Assembly (NCBI GenBank): GCA_015039315.1
Contig: WIDE01000003.1
Location: 62,001-126,000 of the forward strand
DNA length: 64,000 nucleotides
Direction: 5' to 3'
DNA from: Clavulina sp. PMI_390
Taxonomy: Eukaryota; Basidiomycota; Agaricomycetes; Cantharellales; Hydnaceae
Every line of letters starts with the position of its first letter. The stretch's first letter is position 1. Below are positions 55,671-64,000 of this stretch, one piece after another. Below the pieces are notes generated by a model. The model was given only the letters and a program-made list of their open reading frames with translations, made no database searches and had not been told where the DNA came from. The translations under genes were made by a program, and so were the position numbers.

Positions 55671-56474
55671 ATGTCCACACAAATCACTCCGATATCATAT
55701 CCTGATGGCGACGTCGTCCTACGTTCCTCGGACGGATTTGAGCACAGAGTACATTCATTTATTCTACGAGAGGCCTCAGGCTTTTTCTCTGATATGTTTG
55801 AGCTTGCCGGACCTAGCGCCGAATCTGCTCCAATTATCCTCCCTGAAAGCACAGAGATTCTCAACTTCATATTGTCCTACTTATATCCCCGAGCATCGGC
55901 CCCGCCAATACCACCAATTCTCGTGATCCTTCCTGTTGTCGAGAAGTATCGCCTTGAGTGCCACACGCTCAACAGCGCTCTGACGTCTTACATAAACGAT
56001 CAGTCACATCCCCTTCGCGCGTGGGCTCTAGCGGTCCGATTTGGGTACCCTATAGCTCGCAAAGCGGCAGTCCGCTCGTACATCCAAGCGCTAGATGACG
56101 GTCTGCGTAGTTCTGTTTCCAAAGAGCTTGATCACGTTTCCGGCAATGCCGTGCTGAGGATTGTGGCCATTCGCAGAGAAACTGTCGGAGCGGCCTCCAA
56201 GGTGATGAAATCAATTGCCTCCGGTTGCCGCTGCGAGACCCCCCGAGGTCTAGGATGGGCGTCAAGTTTTGAGCACAGCGCTCGCTCTATTAATCTATTC
56301 GACAATTTTCACGCGTTAAGCCCCCGGTTGAAGCTCATCGCTGCCCGGGGGTGCCGTGATTGCGTGGAGTATCTATTAGACAGGAAAATCCAAGCGGCCG
56401 TCCAGGCCGTTTCAGGGTATTTGGAGAAGGCAATCGAAGAGGAAGCAGGCTTTGAGGACGATGGGAACACCTAG
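55671..56474 (+). CDS. BTB/POZ protein, cluster type B, copy 2
   Basis: A 267-residue protein in one coding exon. It starts MSTQITPISYPDGDVVLRSS, with the BTB domain HRVHSFILREASGFFSDMFE and ILPESTEILNFILSYLYPRA, then SHPLRAWALAVRFGYPIARK. The C-terminal Cys pattern of B1 is only partly kept (CRC... and CRDC), so a zinc site may be lost. It is clearly the sister of B1 and follows A3 in the same order as B1 follows A2. It is convergent with ARL8. Confidence 0.88.
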   Translation: MSTQITPISYPDGDVVLRSSDGFEHRVHSFILREASGFFSDMFELAGPSAESAPIILPESTEILNFILSYLYPRASAPPIPPILVILPVVEKYRLECHTLNSALTSYINDQSHPLRAWALAVRFGYPIARKAAVRSYIQALDDGLRSSVSKELDHVSGNAVLRIVAIRRETVGAASKVMKSIASGCRCETPRGLGWASSFEHSARSINLFDNFHALSPRLKLIAARGCRDCVEYLLDRKIQAAVQAVSGYLEKAIEEEAGFEDDGNT

Positions 56475-56560
56475 ACTTCCTGTCATTCCTGCTTGTCCTC
56501 AAGTGGCCACATAGTTTATTGTTGCGACAGCTTGATAACACAGTAGTGGATGGAAACAAG

Positions 56561-56663
56561 AAGTGATTGAAGCATTAAGATGGAGGAGGTACTTGATGAT
56601 ACATGGTGTTATGTTGGATGAAACGAAAACGACGACCAAAGACAAAAAAGTAAAGCAAGCATG
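56561..56663 (+). repeat. Duplicated 3' flank, copy after BTB-B2
   Basis: Partner of 53600-53702. It ends seven bases before the ARL8 stop codon, so the duplicated segment abuts the ARL8 gene. Confidence 0.85.
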
Positions 56664-56669
56664 ATGTGG

Positions 56670-57867
56670 TTATGATGCGCGGCTCGCGAGCCATTTGAGT
56701 ATAATGTCCAAGTTATGTTGACTTTTCATTGAACACTGGAGCGGGGGAAAATAAGTTCGAGAACTAGTCATCGGTCAGTTGTACTAAAGGTTGCACTTAC
56801 CGAGTAACACTGTTCATGCACGAGGGAAGAAGGGAAATTAATCTCCATATCCCAACGTGAAAATCCTTAAAGATATGACTCACCGATACCGGCCGATTGT
56901 TGATCTTGTCGAGATCCCTGTTCGACATGGTGAGTATTCATACATACCAGAAGCAGCCGTGTGAGTGAATGAATTATCCCAACGTACAAAGCTTGAATAA
57001 GTTCCTCAATTGTTGCATGGCCTGATAAATCGTTCTTATTCCCCAACTATTGAAACATGGTTTTCGGGGCCGGTCAGCAGGTGTGCTTTTCATGACAAAT
57101 CATGGAGGTTGACACGCACAACCAATAGCGGGACACCTGCGAGCGGTGCTCGATCTAATAATGAGTGCAACTCGAACCGAGCAGTTTGGAAAGTTTCCCG
57201 CTGCGCCAGGAATAAGAGTTTCGGTTAGGATGTGCGATGTATATGTGATCTGCCCGTACTAACATCGGCAGAGTCAACAACAAAGCTACGAGAAATTTGT
57301 GAGATGCAATGTGGAAGGTCATATGACGAATAGAAACGTACACAATTGCATCAACGCCACGGCAGTATCTGTCCCACCTGCAGACGGAAGTCATTTTAAG
57401 TCAACTACAATACATCCCACGGGGTGCCCTCGAGGATCGACGCTCACATGTTCCGGAATTTGGGTTGGCCTGGAAAGAGATTGAGAGACAATTAGGAGCA
57501 TATTCCTTCAAGAACTCACCAGCGACATCCCAGACTTTCAGGGTGATGTTCCCTCTCCGCACTGCATTTGGTGCATTCAGTTTTGGGGGTCAACCAAGGC
57601 GATAAGCTGTGGTGGCACACCTTTCCGCAAGTTGAAAGCAACAGTCGGAACAACCTCTTCACTCCATTGGTCGTGTCCAAGAACATTTACAAAGCTTGTC
57701 TTGCCGCTAGCCTAGGGAGTGCCACAAGATGACCTCATGCGAGTCAGCCAACTGCCTCGAGCCCCAGAACGTGCTCGGCAGACGCGACAGACCTGGAGGC
57801 CGACGATGGATATTTCCGCGGTCTTTGAGAAGAAGAGGTTTGTGAGGAAGGAGAGAGAGGCACCCAT
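56670..57867 (-). CDS. ARL8: ARL8 small GTPase
   Basis: Arf-like GTPase of lysosome/vacuole positioning and late endosomal traffic in animals. Eleven exons: 57867-57793, 57711-57621, 57561-57520, 57469-57448, 57377-57342, 57285-57264, 57200-57120, 57046-56988, 56917-56884, 56809-56801 and 56735-56670, giving 178 aa (human ARL8 has 186). The spliced protein has [17 protein letters not shown] (P-loop), [12 protein letters not shown] (switch I), [20 protein letters not shown] (switch II), [34 protein letters not shown] (NKxD) and [19 protein letters not shown]. It has no Gly2 myristoylation context of Arf; the N-terminus [13 protein letters not shown] is amphipathic. The longest exon is 91 nt, so simple ORF scans miss this gene. 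Confidence 0.94.
56801..56809 (-). other. 9-nt microexon of ARL8 (Cys-Tyr-Ser)
   Basis: TGTTACTCG lies between CATGAACAG and GTAAGT. It supplies the CYS of the conserved CYSxS segment, and without it the alignment to ARL8 would lose three residues. Confidence 0.88.
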
Positions 57868-58102
57868 TGCTGGAGAGGGCAACGTAGCGCAGCGGGTGTC
57901 GGCTCGGGAGTGTGACTGCGAGGATGCCAACCTTCCTCGTCACAGTCACACACGAGTCACGCATTTGTGGACGCGTGTCCCCCTCGTTCCGCGCAATCTT
58001 TGAATCCGTAAAACATGTGAGTCATCCGCAGGTGTAGCTATATTTAATTACAGCATCCAGGCTCTTCTGCGCCACTCCTGACATTTACACCGTTTCACAG
58101 CA

Positions 58103-59128
58103 ATGGCAACCACTATCCTGTATGGCCCTATCCGTGCTGGGCGTGCAATCCGTGAATCCGATTCGTCTGATACCGTGGTGCCCCAAGCTCCTCAAGGAGA
58201 AATTACCATAACTGAAAATGATGACGGGCTCGTTCATTTCAATTGGATCAATCGTCAGACGCGCGTGAACGAACTAGTACGGCATGGCATTCGATCGCAC
58301 TGTCTGTCTATGTACTCATGAACAGCATCCTCGGATATAGGACCTCATTATTTTCCCCGAAGATGCGAGCTTTGTCAAAGTCACGCAATCGCCCGGTGGA
58401 CGTGTCCATGTGCTTAAATTCAGCTCGTCAGACCAACGATACTTCTTCTGGTTCCAGGATAGTCATACTGGTGTGTTCCTCGTAATTTTTATTCTGTTAT
58501 CGTAGTGGGCTTCTTATCACCGTCTATAGGTGCCCATGAGAGCTACGCGGCGAATCTGACCGGCCTCCTTGAGGATCCAGAGTTCACCGTGGACCATGCA
58601 GCAGACGCTGCCGGTCGATCTGCTACCGCTTCCACCTCTTCTGCACCCGCAGCCTCTTCTTCCTCCTCTACCGCCGCTCCAGCAGGCGGACCCACGCCCG
58701 AACAACTTGAGCAATTCCGGAGACTCGTAGCTGGCCTGCCCAGCGGTGCCGGCAGCCAAATGGGGTCCGGGCTCCCAGAGCTCTCGCTCAGCGACGTCCT
58801 CAGCCCCACCGCGCTCGCCCCGCTTTTCTCCACTGCCTCCCCCGCAGTCCTACGCACCATCTTCCCCACGCTCCCATCTGATATGCCGATCCCACCCTCG
58901 CCTGAAGCACTTCGCCGCGTCGTCGAGAGCCCACAGTTCCAGGCGCAGGTTCGCGCGCTCGATCGTGCATTGCAGACGGGCCTTGTGGGCAGCCTCGTCG
59001 TAGGGCTGGGGCTACCTGAGGAAGCGGGTCTGGGTATTGGCCCGTTCTTGGAGGCGATCAAGAAGCAGGCAAAGGACCGGAAGGACAGCCAAGGGTCAGG
59101 GTCAGGAGAGTCGATGGAGACAGACTAA
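58103..59128 (+). CDS. RPN13: 26S proteasome ubiquitin receptor Rpn13
   Basis: Subunit of the proteasome base that binds ubiquitin and recruits a deubiquitinase. Exons 58103-58264, 58341-58470 and 58530-59128, giving 296 aa. The N-terminal PRU domain reads LYGPIRAGRAIRES, ENDDGLVHFNWINRQTR, DLIIFPEDASFVKVTQSPGG and VHVLKFSSSDQRYFFWFQDS. A Ser/Ala-rich linker leads to the C-terminal DEUBAD-type domain: LSLSDVLSPTALAPLFS, LRTIFPTLPSDMPI, SPEALRRVVESPQFQAQVRA, GIGPFLEAIKKQAK. The length is shorter than human ADRM1 (407) because of the shorter linker. It is divergent from ARL8, 235 bp apart. Confidence 0.92.
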
Positions 59129-59541
59129 GTCCTCTCGAATGAATGAATCAATTCTTGTTACATATGGGCATTACCCTCTGTATATTTTGTAACATCCTGT
59201 CTCCCATCTGTGCCACTTCTGTGTTGGCACTGCTTTGAATGGGATGAGATTATCAGCATGTGAGAAGTACCAACATACAGAGTATAGGCCGCGCTACTGA
59301 GAGTATGGGAGCTAATGTAAGTTGAGGTATAATGCCAAGATGCGGGTGGTATCAAGACGGGGGCTGTAGAAAATGCGGTGGTCGTCGAATGCTAATGCAA
59401 AAATGTATAAAAAAAGAAAAAAAGAAAAAAAGAAAAAAAAGAGGCAATGTCCAGACAGTGCGGGGTAAAGCACAAAACACAAAAGTAGCCAAAACGGAAC
59501 CGAGATGGAAAAAGGGAATAAATTAGAGAGTGATGGTGCAT
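59129..59541. other. Convergent 3' region with an A-rich tract
   Basis: About 410 nt between the ends of RPN13 and the SUMO protease. It contains an imperfect (AAAAAAAG)n tract near 59405-59442. Nothing else is recognised. Confidence 0.5.
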
Positions 59542-62500
59542 TTATCGAAGCCGGTTGGCTCGACCTTCACTCGTCCCGGCTGCATCATTTGTCGAAGTCG
59601 AGCTAGAGCCAGATGCATCCGACGCACGAATGACACGCCCTGAAACCAGGGACACCCCATCAAACGGTACTGGAGCACTGTTTCGACTGCTACTGGGACC
59701 AGCAGAGGCACTTGTGCTCGGATTTGTGGGTTGTCCAGGCATCAGTTCCGAGAATTGATCAGCATGATGTCGTGGTCCCGTCGCATTTTTACGTTTTGAC
59801 GGTGAACTGGGCTGTAGAGGAAGCCGAGCGGTGGGCTTGGTTCTATTGATGACAGGAATCACAACTTCGACGATGGGGGATGATTTGGAAGATTTGGGAG
59901 AGAAATATTCAGTTAGTGTCTTTGGAGTGGTGGGTTTGGATGGAGCCTCGATAATCTCAAAGTCGGAATCTCCATCATCGCTCACTACAACGGGTGTCGG
60001 TAGCGGCTGCTTGGGGACAGGGGCCCGATTCTGTGCCGCCTCGGTGCGAGGGAGCGAGTACTGGCTACGCAATTCAGGGGATGCCTTGGGGCCAGTGGCC
60101 GAAGTGGCAGCAGCGGATTTGCTTGTGCCGCGCTCTGCTTCGCGTCCTGCTTCACGTCGCTGAGCAAGCTTCGAGTTCATTGACCAACGTTCCGGTGGTT
60201 CCCCATCGGATGAGGAACCTGAGGCTGTCATTGTCTCCTCGTCTTGTTCGATGACACGCCTCGACGTGCCTGGCTTTCCGCTGCCACTTGTCGATGCCGA
60301 TGCACCCGAAAAGAATTTAGAAGATTGAGGGTGCGACAGTATTGGTAGGGGGATGGGAATAGGTGGGGATGGCGAGCGTTCGGAGGTTGATGCATGCGGT
60401 GTGGATGAGTGACCGGGGCCATCAGGGACGGTGGTTACGTGCTTGGTCAGGGTGGCATCAACTGAATCTGAGAATACAGTGGCACCGAATAGCGGAGGCG
60501 GGCTGGGAGGATTCATGATGGAGTTGGCAATGGAATCAGGCTCATATGGGATCACTGAGCTTTCTTCGAGGTCCAAGTCCATTCCAGATGGCTGAAGCTG
60601 GTGTTGCAGAAGGGAGTTATTTGGAGTGCTCACACTACTCCTGTCTCTTCCCAACAAATCCTCCACTTCACCCGTGTCACTCGAAGGCTCCCTTTGCAAT
60701 CCCACAGATCCTTCTACGACAGGGCTTGACGCGTTAGTAATGGGTTCTGGGGACGGGGCAACCGCTGTTGAAGGGTTCATCATCGAGATTGATGCCGGGA
60801 TTGGTTCGGGATCCGGGGAGACTGCAGATTCTTCCCGCTTCTCCGATGATGACCCAGTCTTCAAAGCACGCCATTCGGCCGCCAGGGCATCGATTCGGCG
60901 ACGCATTTGTTCGCGGCGTTCCTCAACATCATGCTTCTTCCAGATAGCATTCTTATCTTGGGTGGATGACGGACGAGAGATCTATTTGATTGAGGTAATC
61001 ATACATTCGTCAGGGTCGAAAGGCGAACAAATCAGACCAGCGATGAAGACAAACCATATTGGGAATCATATTGATCGGGTCTTCGAGGAATGTGTCGGCA
61101 AAGTGTAGGAGATAGGGTCCACAGTCACAATGATTGGGTTGAACAGGCACCTGATTAGTGAGCCAAAACAATGCAGCGCTGTTCAGAAACTGCCCAAAAT
61201 GAGACAATTTTCACCAGCTTGACGGACCTTGACATTGACGCCACCAGTGCGAGCCCTAAACCACTCTCTGACAGCAGGATTGGTCATGGCGTCCTCAGGA
61301 ACCTTCTTCTTGTCATGTGCTTCCTGTAAGAGATACTCGGCGAGAACCCCCCTTGCTCCACCATGCTGGGCCCCTAACGAGTCAAGAAGGAAGATCTTGG
61401 TTCTGTGACATGTATGTTAGTGAGTATCAGGCGTTGAAGGACGTCAGATATTTGACATACTGTGGCACGTCTGCCTTTGTGGTCGTTGCTTTCCCTTTGC
61501 CCTTAGCGTAGGTCTTTGGGGTCACCGGTGGAGCAGCTAAAGAGCTCGATGTAGGCTGGGAGTCGAGTTCATCAGGTTCGTTGGGATCCAAGTCCACAAC
61601 ATCACGAGGAGCAGTTGTCGCTAGCTTGGGTGATGCAGAAGCATTCCTGGGCCTCACATCAACATCCATAGGGCTCCCTACTGTAGGCGCATCCTGTCCT
61701 TTATTTGGCGGGGTCTGAGGTCGTTCCAGTAATGAGGTATCAGGCATTGCCTCAGCATCATCGTCCGAGTCTGGGACTAGGATATGCGCATCCTCGTCTT
61801 TTGCCTTCTCCTCGTCACCTAGGCTGACTTGAGAAGCTGACATTACAACCTCCTTCATTGATGATGAATCACTCGGTGGCGAGGCGACCTTTGTGTTCTG
61901 ATCCGGTGAGACATCTGAATCGCTGAGGGAAACTGTCTCCGTCGAGTTAGACTTTGGGAGCGCGGGTGGTGCGGTCTGTTTCACGGCTGCTGAGGTCTTG
62001 GGTGATGACAACCTTGGAGCAAGACGAGCCGAGGTTCTGGTGTCAACTGGAGCCGCTGGGGGCACAACACCATTAGGCGGAAGGACATTTCCTGGCTCAT
62101 AGATGATCGCGAGATACCAGTGGAAGCTAAAAGTGAAATGTCAGGGTATGATCGACCGCTGCCAAAGCAACACGCACTTTTCATTGATCGGGATAATTAT
62201 GTACCTCTTTTCGAAGAAATTGATCTTGGCAGTCCACTTGCGAACACTCTGATATCCATCTGATGGGCTGAAGACATCGACAATCGTCAATTGTGAATTG
62301 ATAAAATTATAATGATAACTTACGCCTTCGAGCTCAGCTTTTTGTAGAAGAATGAGTTGAAAATATGGATCTGGTCCGCATAGTCAGGCTGCAGCTCTTT
62401 GATGCGGTTGAACGAATGCCTGTAGGGATTCAGGTGTTAAAGAAAGAAGTAAACCTCAGCGCGCGCTCTTACTTTAGGCCGAATTCGATTAGAGTATCAT

Positions 62501-64000
62501 TGAAGAATTCCCCAGGATCTAATCGCTTATAATCACCCCTAGTGACATTGACAGCCCCAACGCCAGTCGGAGGATACACCACAACACTATTGATGAAATA
62601 AATACCATCACTCAGGGACGAAAGTTCATTTAGTAACAAAACTTACAGTTCGTGAGGGTTAGAGATTGGTGGTCGTGCTGGTATCAGTTCCGCGTCTGAT
62701 TCATCCGTGTCATCGAGGATTTTGCTAGCCAGACAGTGTGTCATAAGCGAAGGGCTTGATAGGATTCACAAGGAATATCTTACCGGGGATTCAGTCGTCG
62801 TCCACTTCTCCGTGGTGGAAGTTCACTACAGTTTACGGCTCAGCAATGGGTGTAGGGCCAGTTTCCATAGCACATACCTGGACTTCACTTTCTTGGGTGG
62901 AGCAGGTTTCGATGAGCCTGCCTCTCGCACCGCCCACTCACTGTCTTGCTCGGGAGCCGATCTAAGCAAACAATGTGCATGAGTACCACATCAGCAACAA
63001 TGGAACGTTGTCCTAGATAGAGATCGTACTTGGGTAGAGCTCGTCGTTTCGAGCTGTCGTTTGGAGAGGGAGAGCGTTGACGTTTCGGTTTTTGCTCGCT
63101 CATTGGCTGATAAAGTCTGGTGGCCGTATGTTTTGAGCTGCTACTGGCATCGCTTCGTTTAGTACTGGGGCGTTGCACGCTGTACGGCTCGGCTTCCCGA
63201 ACGTGCTGTTCAACCAAATTCTTGATATCGGTTTCGCTAGATTAGGGGCATTAATTTCTCCCGAAAAAAAAAAACTGAGAGTAAGGAAGACGCACGGCAA
63301 GCACACGCAATCAGTGCTTCCCGAATCCTTGTTTATGCGGTCCAGCATGTTGCGATATAGAGTGCGAGATGCAAGCATATGGTCCTCATCTTTATTTCTC
63401 CATCTGGCATTCCTGGTGTCAACCTCGATAACCACGGAGGAAAGAGCCATCCGGTCGCCCACTGCAATCAAGACATGAGTCATCTCTTGCTGTTGAATGA
63501 ATTAAAGCCTACGCACTAGGTTGGAAAAATTCCCCAACACGCTCAGGGGACCCCTCTACGAAGTTAACAGTCCCACTAAGCCGAAGGATAATCCACAAAG
63601 AAGGGCTTTTTGGATCCGAATACTGCAGAAAAAAACGATTTCCTCAGTCCGAGCTGTCGAATCGTGGTCGCTAGCCAAACATACCTCTACTCTGTGTAGA
63701 CTCTGGAAAGGAATTATGTAGGAAGGCCCACTTCCCATACCCTCAAGCTTGTTCCAGTTCTCAAATTGGAAAAACAATAGAGCTGGGGTTTTGTTTCGGA
63801 GACAGACGATTTCAGGTTCGCCGTTCTCAGCTGCCTGATAGCAACGAGCCCCCCACCAAATTCTTTTGTATGGAATATGTGGGCCCTTATCCCTTGGATT
63901 TCTTGGCATGGGGAGTGGTAAGGGAACGGGAGGCCCAGGGTCTGCGGTGGAGGAAGAAGCAGTTTGCGATGTGGCTGGGCCCTATTGAACCCAAACTGAG
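59542..64000 (-). CDS. ULP2: Ulp2/SENP6-type SUMO protease, 5' end outside the window
   Basis: C48 cysteine protease that trims SUMO chains in the nucleus. C-terminal exons are clear: 62586-62473, 62419-62334, 62267-62178, 62126-61461, 61402-61228, 61150-61055 and 60981-59542. Further 5' exons lie between 62640 and the window edge (for example PRNPRDKGPHIPYKRIWWGA), with splicing not resolved. The core reads VTRGDYKRLDPGEFFNDTLI and FKEL-like DQIHIFNSFFYKKL. The catalytic His is in NFHWYLAIIYEPGN, the Asp in TKIFLLDSLG, and the Gln and Cys in VPVQPNHCDCGPYLL. About 215 disordered residues sit between His and Asp, as in Ulp2/SENP6. SUMO-interaction-like motifs are ILVPDSDDD and DFEIIEAP. The 480-codon last exon is a Ser/Pro-rich tail. 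Confidence 0.9.

Noticed and set aside
57719..58003. 94-codon plus-strand frame over the ARL8 first exons
   Set aside because: It is the antisense of the ARL8 5' region, whose spliced protein is clear.

Overview
This window is nuclear DNA of a filamentous basidiomycete, most likely an Agaricomycete. The evidence is many short introns (about 50-80 nt, GT-AG with some GC-AG), very small exons, and the gene content: pyranose 2-oxidase, an expansin-like double-psi barrel protein, Ser/Thr-tailed cupredoxins, a GAF hybrid histidine kinase, a DUF6593-like protein and an expansion of fungal BTB proteins. There are two assembly gaps (25948-26521 and 37260-37607). No rRNA, tRNA, transposon or CRISPR array could be supported. 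Gene models were spliced by hand from the sequence, using reading phase and remembered family conservation.

Layout. 0.7-3.3 kb: bZIP regulator (-). 3.3-7.1 kb: gene-poor, with a trinucleotide repeat and a 95-bp minisatellite. 7.1-11 kb: farnesylated class A J-protein (-), divergent from an RCM1/NSUN5 rRNA methyltransferase (+, 11.2-13.2 kb). 13.6-19.2 kb: cytosolic GAF hybrid histidine kinase. 19.7-22.3 kb: Axl2-like cadherin-fold membrane protein. 23.1-24.4 kb: secreted expansin-like protein. 25.0-26.7 kb: ARV1 across a gap. 27 kb: TOM22. 29.1-31.4 kb: pyranose 2-oxidase. 31.9-34.7 kb: a mitochondrial K+/H+-exchange-related protein and dolichyldiphosphatase, both minus. 34.9-38.6 kb: NOP12 and a KAT14-like acetyltransferase, separated by a gap. 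38.8-40.2 kb: YIPF6/Yip4. 40.7-41.6 kb: a BTB gene (-). 42.8-45.6 kb: two tandem cupredoxins. 46.0-46.8 kb: DUF6593-like. 47.0-48.5 kb: ferrochelatase (-). 48.9-56.5 kb: a run of five BTB genes on the plus strand. 56.7-57.9 kb: ARL8 (-). 58.1-59.1 kb: RPN13. 59.5-64 kb: Ulp2-type SUMO protease (-), 5' end outside the window.

Most genes are single-copy housekeeping genes: rRNA modification, mitochondrial import, haem synthesis, the dolichol cycle, Golgi and lysosomal traffic, proteasome and SUMO. The accessory part is the BTB cluster. It has two paralog classes, type A (MAKK N-terminus plus disordered head, BTB, C-terminal conserved block) and type B (BTB at the extreme N-terminus), ordered A1, A2-B1, A3-B2. 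The A2-B1 and A3-B2 pairs look like a segmental duplication that also copied about 100 nt of 3' flank. A3 carries an in-frame TGA. All five copies have a shared GC-rich element, consensus GATnnCCGCGCGnYT, 155-197 nt upstream of the ATG, so the set may be co-regulated.

Other notable points: a 6-nt exon splits the HPD motif of the J-protein, a 9-nt exon lies in ARL8, a 1.58-kb intron sits in the J-protein gene, three GC-AG introns are required by phase, and the first cupredoxin gene shows a frameshift near its N-terminus when compared with its neighbour.
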